Virus record (IMG/VR): IMGVR_UViG_3300001847_000660
Span: 1-29,683 of that record
Length of the DNA stretch: 29,683 bases
Direction: 5' to 3' (one strand)
From: a virus
The position numbers were made by a program, and so were the translations under genes. Below, one piece after another: positions 20,101 through 26,342 of this stretch. Under the pieces are notes generated by a model. The model was not told the DNA's origin. It saw only the letters and a list, made by a program, of their open reading frames with translations, and did not search any database. The stretch's first letter is position 1. Each line of letters begins with the position of its first letter.

Positions 20101-21375
20101 CCTCCAACAACATTATCAATTCCTCTTGTTTCATCAAATACAACAATAAGTGTAGCATCTACATCTAATTTTAAAATGTTCGAAGGTGTTGTTGTTAGTG
20201 GTTCCAATCCAGGTTATATTAAAATTGAAAATGAAATTATTAAATATGAAGATGTGGGAGTAGGGCAACTTTTAACAATTACTAGAGGAATTGATTCTAC
20301 TCTTGTTTTAGACCATACTACAAATACTCAAGTATACAAATATGAACTAAGTGGTGTTTCTTTAAGAAGAATTAATAAAACTCACGATATTAGTGATACT
20401 GGTAATAATAACGATAGTTATTATATTGAATTTAATAGATCAAACTTTGATTCAAATGCTACTAATAGATCAACTGATGGAAGCTTAACTTCTACTCCAC
20501 AATTATCATTTGATTCCGAACTAACAGCAGGTGGAAATGATGTACGAGCAACTGAAAATATTCAGTATGATGTAGTTATTCCCGAAATTCCATTAATAGT
20601 TCCTGGTTCGGCTACAAGTGCTAATGCACAAATTAGAAGTGTAAGCGGAACGAGTGTAAATGGAATGGAATCTTCTTTCCAAGATCAGGGATATGAAAAT
20701 GTTGAAATTGGTACTCCCAATAAACTTCTGTCAACTAGAATCATTTGCTCCAATATAAATGAAAATACTTATCTAAATGGAACTTTATTACCAAATAGAG
20801 CAAAATCATTAATTACGAAAGTAAATCTATCCACAACTGATAGTAATCTATCTCCTGTAATTTTCTGGAAAAATGCATCTGTTCGATTATTGAGCAATCG
20901 CCTTAATAGTCCAATAACAGATTATATTAATGATGGTAGAGTCAATTCAATCATTGATGATCCACATGCTGCACTTTATGTTTCAAATACAGTTAGGTTA
21001 TCTCAACCAGCAACATCTCTAAAGGTCATTTTAAGTGCTTATAGACATGCTACAGCAGATTTTAGAGTACTCTATAGTTTAATTAGACCAGATTCCAGTG
21101 AAGTAGACCAAGCATTTGAATTATTCCCAGGATATAATAATTTAACAATTGATTCAAATCAAGATGGATACCCTGATGTAATTAATTCAGCAAATAATAG
21201 TGGTCTCCCAGATATATTTGTACCAGCAAGTTTAGAAGATCAATTCTTAGAGTATGAATTTACTGCTAATAACCTTGGAGATTTTACTGGATATACTATT
21301 AAAATAGTAATGTCTGGAACAAATCAGGCATTTGCACCAAGATTTAAAGATCTAAGGAGTATCGCAATTAAATGA
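14179..21375 (+). CDS. DUF4815 baseplate/virion structural protein (functional place of gp9-gp12)
   Basis: 2398 residues. The N-terminus (NPYYDDF at ~10-16, VLFNPGKPIQARELNTLQ at ~31-48, then a segment reading FGSHIFKEGSMVIPG) is the DUF4815 signature of large structural proteins in marine T4-like phages. 'GQTSGT/GQSSKA/GQTSGA' modules recur at ~105, ~489, ~873 and ~1463. A helical segment with RYTMRDIGLIEDRVENLE lies at ~1120-1137, and a VDPLAQSFSVGG motif at ~1561. A GxNY...GNGY pair lies at ~1815-1880 and an 'IENEIIKYEDVG' module at ~2014-2060. The conserved ending (~2260-2398) includes LKVILSAYRHATADFRVLYS and closes with APRFKDLRSIAIK. The gene occupies the position where T4 has gp9, gp10, gp11 and gp12, and no separate versions of those are present. 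It is therefore probably the main peripheral baseplate/tailpin protein that carries or serves as receptor-binding appendages (inference). Confidence 0.85.
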   Translation: MAQKTNLNVNPYYDDFNEPDIGAKDKNYYKVLFNPGKPIQARELNTLQSILQNQVESFGSHIFKEGSMVIPGNIVYDNQFYSVKLNPTNFGVNVASYIEKFVGKKITGQTSGTTATIQKVQLPNSEVEYATLYVKYQDSDSNFTFNEFQDGEFLYASENVEYSGTTIISGTSFASTIATEATSTGSSASIGEGVYFIRGTFVRVPKQTIILDYYSNTPSYRVGLRVSEQIITAKDDSTLYDNAKGFTNYAAPGADRFKISLTLTKKLLTDVENDTDFVELLRVQDGKIKKIETKSQYSIIKDYLAQRTYDESGDYVVTPFQFSLNNSLNNRLGNDGLFFSNEKTEQNNTPSDDLMCIKFSPGKAYVRGYDIEKTGVEIVDVPKPRTTQTKSDVNIPFEMGNLVRVNNISGSPKQKNTVELYNQRKSSSTSATGTKIGDARVYTCNVTDAAYTNATTNWDLYLYDIQTYTQLTLNQSISNIELPATSFVKGKSSGASGYASAAGGGSATVSLRQTSGTFIVGEQIIINGLELYPRTIKTITTYTPQDIKSIFQPTSVSGFSTSFVADTQLDKLTAFGFSPTDTITIESSGAVSASGKLFSGIPVNSIIRYQKPGSSTETYNRVSSISSDGSVMTLSSVTNVTGICDGTLPGSQLRTTFSVGSPKIRKEKQGYLYAQLPDSNIASTNLSDSILTFNAQSNSVLTPSSNTLTVSTGNFDLGISSSVSQFQAFDEERYSIHYSDGTIEDLTSDKVTLSNNQVTFSNIENKNITCINATFVKTGIQSKVKQFNRSKTITVNLSKYPESGTGISTSINDGLIYNNFYGLRVQDEEICLKYPDVVKVIAVYESLNTSEPVLDTLNFNSIANVDTNAIIGENIIGQSSKAIARVVSKPSANTIGIVYLNANKFVDSENVTFEESNINTSIVLITPGSYKNITKSFTLDKGQKEQYYDYSKIVRNSGESAPSKQLLIVFDYYSVPSGDTGDLFTVNSYTEERFGSDVPTVGSNNVRASDTLDFRPRVSVFSNTNSSPFDFSSRSFGTEPKLILSPNESSLVGYDFYLGRIDKLYLDKLGNFIVLQGTPSTNPKPPSKPDQVLEIATITLPPYLYNPKDALVSLEDNRRYTMRDIGLIEDRVENLERVTSLSLLELNTQTLQIQDAQGFNRFKTGFFVDDFKNTDLININVSKIEVDRANNELTTPVSRNSISLVPVSAEVFTNETLDLTSNFDLYDSSNVQKTNDAITLKYQSKGWIEQPLATKVENVNPFHVVSYSGSVKLNPSSDSWIRTIRLEDVNINQTNWIWLYATGTFSVVGRKTTTNTEDRLLASGVELYMRSRNTGFNAVNMKPLTRVYQFLDGNSGVDFVPKLVEIASDSTLENYGASSAFSVGETVVGSYGGQNLINFRVAQSNHKEGPFNSPTVTYNINPYNKDENLPSAYSLTSKTLNVDVNSLCSEAQGLYSGYLVTGMKLVGQTSGAVAYVKDLRLITDNYGDLQGAFFLRDPNTSPAPSVRIATGSKVYKLTSSSTNATPLPGSKLISAAETIYKAEGTWEQRQRIITTTTNIYYVDPLAQSFSVGGNIESTNGNAPNDDANGAYLTAVDLYFAHKDPGNAPLTVEVRTVELGTPTRNVIGNPVTLKPSQIQTSSDASVATTVTFDYPIYLAPGLEYAIVLLAPQSDQYEVWIAEMGEKTVNTANLPDAESVRYTRQFAIGSLFKSQNGSIWTENQYQDLKFKLYKANFTSKSGSVYFQNPTLNESNGYVPKLSTNPVRTLPKKFAIGISTVTSSAMIGILTTGRKVADAAKPFDYAYIVGTGSKVASVGVTTGGSNYTSTSNVTTYPITGSGTGLKLNVTATNGVVSSVSVVSEGNGYAVGDVVGITTSDISPASGRDARITITGITGLDTLYVSNAQAESFTTVGVSTLVYYNDAGSRVSLATTTIRSSSPVGGVYSGNFMKVDHFDHGMYAANNQLTLYNVQSNIPPTTLSIPLVSSNTTISVASTSNFKMFEGVVVSGSNPGYIKIENEIIKYEDVGVGQLLTITRGIDSTLVLDHTTNTQVYKYELSGVSLRRINKTHDISDTGNNNDSYYIEFNRSNFDSNATNRSTDGSLTSTPQLSFDSELTAGGNDVRATENIQYDVVIPEIPLIVPGSATSANAQIRSVSGTSVNGMESSFQDQGYENVEIGTPNKLLSTRIICSNINENTYLNGTLLPNRAKSLITKVNLSTTDSNLSPVIFWKNASVRLLSNRLNSPITDYINDGRVNSIIDDPHAALYVSNTVRLSQPATSLKVILSAYRHATADFRVLYSLIRPDSSEVDQAFELFPGYNNLTIDSNQDGYPDVINSANNSGLPDIFVPASLEDQFLEYEFTANNLGDFTGYTIKIVMSGTNQAFAPRFKDLRSIAIK

Positions 21376-21575
21376 TGATACCAGTCAAAGGACACCCAAA
21401 TCTGTATCGTGATGAACAGTCAGGAGCCATTATAAACTGCGATAATTATGCTTATAATCAATATGTAAATAGTTTGAATAATAGAGATTCTCAGAAAAGA
21501 GAACTAGATCAAATGAAAAAAGATATTGATGAAATTAAATCTTTACTTAAGGAGTTGTTAAATGGAACCAAATGA
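21372..21575 (+). CDS. Small conserved phage protein with C-terminal coiled coil, function unknown
   Basis: 67 residues, overlapping the upstream stop (ATGATGA arrangement); the second ATG at 21375 is an equally possible start. An AAGGAG lies at 21354-21359, somewhat far from either start. The N-terminus MMIPVKGHPNLYRDEQSGAI has the look of a small conserved family I associate with this locus in marine T4-like phages. The second half (~40-64: RELDQMKKDIDEIKSLLKEL) is a strong amphipathic coiled coil. It may be a small accessory or assembly factor for the adjacent baseplate protein, since it appears translationally coupled to it. No function can be assigned. Confidence 0.75.
   Translation: MMIPVKGHPNLYRDEQSGAIINCDNYAYNQYVNSLNNRDSQKRELDQMKKDIDEIKSLLKELLNGTK
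21549..21554 (+). promoter_or_regulatory. Strong ribosome binding site for the 58-residue gene
   Basis: AAGGAG, seven bases before the ATG at 21562. It lies inside the end of the preceding gene. Most genes in this window have no clear Shine-Dalgarno sequence, so this one marks the overlapping small gene as genuinely translated. Confidence 0.7.
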
Positions 21576-21738
21576 TGTTCAACTTGAAACCATGAATAAA
21601 ATGTTTGAATTTGAAAAACATTCACGAATTATTGATGAATTAAATATTGAAGAATTGAGAAAATTCTCTAAACTATATTGTAAACTGTATTTAAAGCAAC
21701 AAGAGGTTATTAGTTCCTTAGGGGCGGTTGGAATATAA
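21562..21738 (+). CDS. 58-residue protein, possibly NblA-like
   Basis: The ATG at 21562 overlaps the end of the previous gene by 14 bases and is preceded by AAGGAG at ideal spacing; the TAA is at 21736-21738. The protein begins MEPNDVQLETMNKMFEFEKH and is mostly helical and charged. Its core LNIEELRKFSKLYCKLYLKQ resembles the region of cyanobacterial NblA reading roughly 'MSxxQAxDFLVKLYxQMxxRE', and its length is in the NblA range (about 55-65 residues). NblA directs Clp protease to phycobilisomes, and some cyanophages carry nblA. The resemblance is short and seen by eye only. The alternative is an unrelated small virion or assembly protein, and its position inside a structural operon leaves that open. 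Its last codons overlap the next late promoter. Confidence 0.75.
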   Translation: MEPNDVQLETMNKMFEFEKHSRIIDELNIEELRKFSKLYCKLYLKQQEVISSLGAVGI

Positions 21739-21741
21739 ATA
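21734..21741 (+). promoter_or_regulatory. T4-type late promoter upstream of the fibre/neck genes
   Basis: Exact TATAAATA, overlapping the stop codon of the 58-residue gene and ending 22 bases before the ATG at 21764. Spacing to the start codon is nearly the same as for the copy before gp8. It would drive the 114-residue, 245-residue, gp13, gp14, gp15 and gp16 genes as one late transcript. Confidence 0.65.
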
Positions 21742-21763
21742 AAAAGTAGATCTTAAAAAATAG

Positions 21764-22108
21764 ATGTCGGCAGTATATGTAAATAATTTAGTTGTTAATT
21801 CTGGATCTGATTTTAGTCAGTCCTTTACACTGGAAGGAACATTTACAAATACTCCCCTTGATTTGAATGGTTATACTGTAGCGTCTCAAATGAGAAAATG
21901 GGCTGGTAGTTCTAATTATACAGATTTTAATGCATCTATTGAGTATCCAGCAAGTTCTGGGAGAGTTTTAATTGGATTAACTTCCGAGGAAACCTCTAAT
22001 TTAAAACCAGGAAGATACGTTTATGATGTGATAATTACAGATCAATATGATGTAAAATATAAAGTTGTTGAGGGAATGGTTCTTGTAAGAGAGGGAGTTA
22101 CCCGTTAA
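21764..22108 (+). CDS. Probable fibre-adaptor or small structural protein, beta-sandwich-like
   Basis: 114 residues. It starts MSAVYVNNLVVNSGSDFSQS and contains DLNGYTVASQMRK at ~33-45, a 'GRVLIGLTSEETSNLKPGRY' stretch at ~67-86, and ends VREGVTR. Short alternating beta-strand patterns and the 'L..Y...M.K ... L.PG.Y.YDV' layout are those of small Ig-like or BppU-type tail modules, but I cannot name a family. Its TAA overlaps the next ATG by one base, so it is coupled to the 245-residue fibre-like protein, which suggests both belong to one appendage. A late promoter lies directly upstream. Confidence 0.8.
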   Translation: MSAVYVNNLVVNSGSDFSQSFTLEGTFTNTPLDLNGYTVASQMRKWAGSSNYTDFNASIEYPASSGRVLIGLTSEETSNLKPGRYVYDVIITDQYDVKYKVVEGMVLVREGVTR

Positions 22109-22845
22109 TGGCCATTAAAGTCAGAGTCGGTCAGCAAAATGGAATACAGGTTACATCCAGTATTTCTGGATCTGCTGGTGGAGTTGCAGTAGTTTCTGAA
22201 AATGTAATTGGTGGTATAGGATCTTTATCAGAATTAACTGTTAATGGTTATTCTTCATTTGCAGGAGTCAGTACATTTAATGATAATGTTTTCATTAATG
22301 GTGATTTAACACTTGCAGGCACCATTATTGGAAATTTATCAGATGTAACAGTTGATGGTAATGCTGTATTTGTTGGAATTGCTACTTTCAATAATGATGT
22401 TTTTATTGACGGTAATTTAACAGTTGGTGGTAATTTTAGCTTTGATCAATTTACTGCTGAAGAAATTACTACAAAAAGATTAACAGTAATTGGTGTTACA
22501 ACTACTAATGCTTTAAGTATTGGTGCAACACAAGTTATTAGTGATACACGACAACTTCAAAATATTACTTCTCTTGATGCAGTTACAACTGCCACAATAG
22601 AATCGGCAATTCAAAATGCACCTAATACATTTGTTGATATTGAAGTAACAGGTATTTCGACTTTTACCGGAGATTTATATTATGGGCAAAGTAATTCTTA
22701 TGGTGTAGCATATTTTCTTCCTAGTGGACTAATGGAAACAACATTAGGTCCAGAAGATGGAATTGATTATACAAATAACATATTTACCACTGATAATAGT
22801 GGAATTCCCTGTTGGTCAAATGCAATAGATGGGGGTGCATATTAA
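22108..22845 (+). CDS. Fibre-like structural protein with beta repeats
   Basis: 245 residues. The middle consists of repeated strands of the form 'G.(S/A)TF(N)N(D)DVFI(N/D)G(D/N)LT(V/L)(A)G' at ~50-75 and ~88-112, with a degenerate copy around 180-192 (VTGISTFTGDLYYG). Such repeats are typical of trimeric phage tail fibres and similar attachment proteins. The C-terminus (ETTLGPEDGIDYTNNIFTTD...SNAIDGGAY) is probably a small tip or assembly domain. A GAGGGAG sequence lies about 10 bases before the ATG. Its stop overlaps the gp13 ATG by one base. A role in host contact is inferred from the repeats and from its place between baseplate and neck genes. Confidence 0.8.
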   Translation: MAIKVRVGQQNGIQVTSSISGSAGGVAVVSENVIGGIGSLSELTVNGYSSFAGVSTFNDNVFINGDLTLAGTIIGNLSDVTVDGNAVFVGIATFNNDVFIDGNLTVGGNFSFDQFTAEEITTKRLTVIGVTTTNALSIGATQVISDTRQLQNITSLDAVTTATIESAIQNAPNTFVDIEVTGISTFTGDLYYGQSNSYGVAYFLPSGLMETTLGPEDGIDYTNNIFTTDNSGIPCWSNAIDGGAY

Positions 22846-23687
22846 TGTCAAAACCAGCAAGTAGACAAGAATTAGTAGATTACTGTTTAAGGCGTCTAGG
22901 TGCCCCTGTATTAGAAATTAACCTAGATGATGACCAAATTGATGATCTAGTAGATGACGCTTTACAGTACTTCCACGAGCGCCATTTTGATGGTGTGGAA
23001 AGAATGTATTTAAAATATAAAATTACACAAGAAGATATAGACAGAGGAAAAGCAGATCCAACTAATGGTGTAGGAATAGTAACTACTACAGGTACAACTA
23101 CAATTAGTGGTCTTGGAACTAAATCATTTAATTTTTATGAGAACTCCAATTTTATTCAAGTTCCAGATTCAATTATTGGTGTTGAAAAAATATTTAAATT
23201 TGATACTAGTTCAATTTCTGCTGGTATGTGGAGTATAAAGTATCAATTATTTTTAAATGATCTTTATTACTTCAACTCTGTTGAACTTTTACAATATGCT
23301 ATGGTAAAAACTTATCTTGAAGATATTGACTTTTTATTATCTACAGATAAACAAATTAGATTTAATAAAAGACAAAATAGATTATATCTTGATATTGATT
23401 GGACATCAAAATCAAAAGATACTTTTATAGTTATTGATTGTTATAGAATTTTAGATCCAAATGATTTTACTAAAGTATATAATGATAGTTTCTTAAAAAG
23501 ATATTTAACTGCTTTGATGAAGCGCCAGTGGGGTCAGAATCTTATTAAATTTAGAGGAGTTAAACTTCCTGGTGGAATTGAATTAAATGGAAGAGAATTA
23601 TTTGATGATGCTGAAAAAGAAATAGAGAATATTAGACAAAGAATGTCTATGGATTACGAACTTCCACCTTACGATTTTATTGGATAA
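22845..23687 (+). CDS. 13: Neck protein gp13
   Basis: 280 residues against 309 in T4 gp13. The ATG at 22845 is chosen over an upstream in-frame TTG (22812) because it gives the family N-terminus, overlaps the previous stop by one base (TAATG) and follows a GGGGG run. Residues 1-60 contain QELVDYCLRRLGAPVLEINL, then a DDDQIDDLVDDALQYF helix and HFDGVERMYLKYK, matching the T4 pattern 'LKTYCLRQLGAP...EQI...DAL..F.E.HYDG'. gp13 with gp14 forms the neck that seals the filled head and receives the tail. It sits in T4 order before gp14, two bases from it. Confidence 0.93.
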   Translation: MSKPASRQELVDYCLRRLGAPVLEINLDDDQIDDLVDDALQYFHERHFDGVERMYLKYKITQEDIDRGKADPTNGVGIVTTTGTTTISGLGTKSFNFYENSNFIQVPDSIIGVEKIFKFDTSSISAGMWSIKYQLFLNDLYYFNSVELLQYAMVKTYLEDIDFLLSTDKQIRFNKRQNRLYLDIDWTSKSKDTFIVIDCYRILDPNDFTKVYNDSFLKRYLTALMKRQWGQNLIKFRGVKLPGGIELNGRELFDDAEKEIENIRQRMSMDYELPPYDFIG

Positions 23688-23689
23688 TA

Positions 23690-25099
23690 ATGGCTCTTAA
23701 TCCCTTTTTCCTACAAGGTTCACCAGGTGAACAACGTCTTGTACAAGATTTGATTAACGAACAACTCAAAATTTATGGAGTTGATGTTGTCTATATTCCA
23801 AGAAAATTTGTAAGAAAGGAAACTATTATAAGAGAAGTAACAACATCAAAATTTGATGATAACTTTGCAATTGAAGCATATATTAATACATATGAAGGAT
23901 ACTCGGGACAAGGGGATCTTCTATCAAAATTTGGAATGCATCTAAAAGATGAATTAGATTTAATTATTTCAAAAGAAAGATTTGAAGAATTTATATCTCC
24001 TTTTTTAGAAACTCCAACTGAAGGTGAAAGTGAAATAGAAATAACAATGAGACCTAGAGAAGGAGATATAGTTTATTTTCCTTTAGGTCAAAGAATATTT
24101 GAAGTAAAGTTTGTTGAACACGAACAACCATTTTATCAACTTGGAAAAACATATGTTTATGAATTAAAGTGTGAATTATTCGAATATGAAGATGAAATGG
24201 GTGGATGGAATAATGTTAATACCACAACAGAAGAAATAGATACTTCATTAGTAAATCAAGGATATATTACAACATTACAACTTATATCTGCCGGATCTCA
24301 AGCACTTGCAACGGCTTATATAAATTCTGGTTACGTAAGAAAAGTTGTTTTAACAAATGATGGGTATGATTACACTTCTACACCCGTAGTATCTATTTCT
24401 ACTGCACCACCTGGAGGAATAAATGCCGAAGCAGTTGCAATTACAACTTCTGTTGCTGGGATTTATTCAATTAAAGAAATTTTATTAATTAGTGCAGGTG
24501 CTGGATATACAGTTACACCAACTGTAAATATTATTGGTGGTGGTGGATCTGGAGCAGCAGCAACTTGTGTATTAGTTAAAGGTTATTCTGGCGTAACTAC
24601 AGTAGGAGTTTCTACATCATCATTTGGACTTGGTTATCCAAAAGCACCAACAATAACATTTGGATCTCCAACAGTAGGAGCAGCCATAACTGCTGTTGGA
24701 AGGGTATCTATTGCAGATACTGGAGTTGTAAAACAAGTACTATTGTCTGATGCTGGTATTGGTTATACATCTAGTCCAATTGTTACTATTGCTCCACCTC
24801 CAGTTTTAACTGGTATTGGAACATTTATCTTTAATGAGGTTGTAACTGGATCTATTTCTAAAGCAACTGCAAGAGTTAAAACATGGGATGCTGGTACGAA
24901 TACTCTTAAAGTTGGAACAACAAATGGAAATTTTGTTTTAGGGGATATTATCGTCGGTTCAGCATCTTCCGCAATTTATTCTCTTGATTTTATTCAAAGT
25001 GCAAAATTTGATGATAAATATGAGGATAATGATCAAATAGAAAAAGAAGCAGATCTTATAGTAGATTTTTCAGAATCAAATCCATTCGGTAATTACTAA
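23690..25099 (+). CDS. 14: Neck protein gp14 with a nested repeat insertion
   Basis: 469 residues against 256 in T4 gp14. Family features: YGVDVVYIPRKFV at ~29-41; YEGYSGQGDLLSKFGM at ~68-83; EGDIVYFP at ~124-131; and EQPFYQLGKTYVYELKCELF at ~145-164. The family ending appears as EADLIVDFSESNPFG at ~453-467. Between them, residues ~197-436 are a block of GY modules (NDGYDYTSTPVV, AGAGYTVTPTV, FGLGYPKAPTI, AGIGYTSSPIV) followed by a 'SKATARVKTWDAGTNTLKVG' module. These resemble modules in the gp7-like, gp8 and DUF4815 proteins and explain the added length. gp14 works with gp13 in head completion; the inserted domains probably project from the neck as decoration (inference). Its stop overlaps the gp15 ATG by one base. 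Confidence 0.93.
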   Translation: MALNPFFLQGSPGEQRLVQDLINEQLKIYGVDVVYIPRKFVRKETIIREVTTSKFDDNFAIEAYINTYEGYSGQGDLLSKFGMHLKDELDLIISKERFEEFISPFLETPTEGESEIEITMRPREGDIVYFPLGQRIFEVKFVEHEQPFYQLGKTYVYELKCELFEYEDEMGGWNNVNTTTEEIDTSLVNQGYITTLQLISAGSQALATAYINSGYVRKVVLTNDGYDYTSTPVVSISTAPPGGINAEAVAITTSVAGIYSIKEILLISAGAGYTVTPTVNIIGGGGSGAAATCVLVKGYSGVTTVGVSTSSFGLGYPKAPTITFGSPTVGAAITAVGRVSIADTGVVKQVLLSDAGIGYTSSPIVTIAPPPVLTGIGTFIFNEVVTGSISKATARVKTWDAGTNTLKVGTTNGNFVLGDIIVGSASSAIYSLDFIQSAKFDDKYEDNDQIEKEADLIVDFSESNPFGNY

Positions 25100-25902
25100 T
25101 GTTAGGAAATTATTATTATCATCAGATTATTAGAAGGACTATTATTGCCTTTGGTACTCTTTTCAATCAAATTTATATTAAACATTTAGATGAAGATGGG
25201 AATACCTACAATGAAATGAGAGTTCCTTTGGCCTATGGTCCAACTCAAAAATTTCTTGCTAGATTACAGCAACAGGCAGAACTAAACAAACCTGTAGCAA
25301 TTACTTTACCTAGATTATCATTTGAAATGACTTCTATTCAATATGATCCTACTAGAAAAGCTAATATAACTCAAACATTTAAGGCATGTGATAGTTCTGG
25401 ATCTAATATAAAAAAAGTTTTTTTACCAGTTCCATACAATCTTGGATTTCAATTGAACTTGATGTCAAAACTTCAGGATGATGCTTTGCAGGTAACTGAA
25501 CAGATTTTACCATATTTCCAACCTTCATTTAATCTTACTGTAGACCTTGTAGATTCAATTGGCGAAAAAAGAGATATTCCTATTGTTTTAGATAATGTAT
25601 CATTCACTGATGATTACGAAGGTGATTTTTCATCAAGAAGAATTTTAATTTATACTTTTAATTTTACAGTTAAAACTTATCTGTTTGGTCCTGTTTCTGA
25701 GACCACAGATGGTCTTATTCGTAAGGTTCAAGTTGATATGTATACGGATACTAATAGACAGACAGCAAAACGAGAAATGAGGTATACAGTTCAACCAGAT
25801 CCATACAATGCAGCACCTGATGATAATTTTGGATTTGATGAAGAGTGGTTAACTTTTGATGATTCTAAGACCTATAGCCCTACACAACAATCTGATATTT
25901 AA
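25099..25902 (+). CDS. 15: Tail completion / sheath stabiliser protein gp15
   Basis: 267 residues, close to T4 gp15 (272). Shared features with T4: an N-terminus of the form 'ML/FG.(Y/F)YY..(I/F)RR......LF..I.IK' at 1-28; LPRLSFEM at ~70-77; EQILPYFQPSFNLTVD at ~134-149 (T4 EQILPYFQPHFN); and SSRRILIYTFNFTV followed by GLIR at ~178-208 (T4 SRRRIEWSLTFEV...GLIR). In T4, a gp15 hexamer caps the tail tube and sheath and connects the tail to the neck proteins gp13 and gp14 encoded just upstream. The start overlaps the gp14 stop by one base. Confidence 0.93.
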   Translation: MLGNYYYHQIIRRTIIAFGTLFNQIYIKHLDEDGNTYNEMRVPLAYGPTQKFLARLQQQAELNKPVAITLPRLSFEMTSIQYDPTRKANITQTFKACDSSGSNIKKVFLPVPYNLGFQLNLMSKLQDDALQVTEQILPYFQPSFNLTVDLVDSIGEKRDIPIVLDNVSFTDDYEGDFSSRRILIYTFNFTVKTYLFGPVSETTDGLIRKVQVDMYTDTNRQTAKREMRYTVQPDPYNAAPDDNFGFDEEWLTFDDSKTYSPTQQSDI

Positions 25903-25907
25903 TTTTT

Positions 25908-26330
25908 ATGAAAGATAATTATGATGGTTTAGATAATGCTCTCAACATTGAAAGTAAAATTGTTGAGGTTGAAGATACTACTACTAAATTAAATGTTATA
26001 CCTTCCCAAGGTCAAGACATTAAAAAAGATTATGAGTATACTCGTGCAAATTTATATTCATTGATTGAAAAGGGGCAAGAGGCAATTAATGGAATTATGG
26101 AACTTGCCGGAGAGGGTGGAAGTCCTAGAGCTTATGAAGTTGCTGGTCAATTAATTAAAAGTGTTGGTGATGTTACAGATAAACTTATTGATCTGCAGAA
26201 AAAACTAAAAGATGTAGAAGAAGAAACTGTAAAAACAACCAATAATGTTACAAATAATGCAGTGTTTGTTGGATCAACATCTGAACTATCTAAGTTACTC
26301 AAACAAGGTTTTCTAAATAATAAAGAGTAA
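25908..26330 (+). CDS. 16: Small terminase subunit gp16
   Basis: 140 residues against 164 in T4 gp16. The central region reads YEYTRANLYSLIEKGQEAIN (~44-63) and then GIMELAGEGGSPRAYEVAGQ (~64-83). This is the helical hairpin core of T4-like small terminases, followed by a long coiled-coil helix (DVTDKLIDLQKKLKDVEEE at ~90-108) and a flexible asparagine-rich tail. It assembles into a ring that recognises concatemeric DNA and regulates the gp17 ATPase/nuclease. It follows gp15 in T4 order. The usual next gene, gp17, is not in the window; two accessory genes follow instead. Confidence 0.88.
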   Translation: MKDNYDGLDNALNIESKIVEVEDTTTKLNVIPSQGQDIKKDYEYTRANLYSLIEKGQEAINGIMELAGEGGSPRAYEVAGQLIKSVGDVTDKLIDLQKKLKDVEEETVKTTNNVTNNAVFVGSTSELSKLLKQGFLNNKE

Positions 26331-26342
26331 ACATATAGTTTG

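Noticed and set aside
22812-22844. Upstream TTG start for gp13 adding 11 residues
   Set aside because: The extension overlaps the previous gene, does not resemble gp13, and the ATG at 22845 gives the family N-terminus with a TAATG junction.
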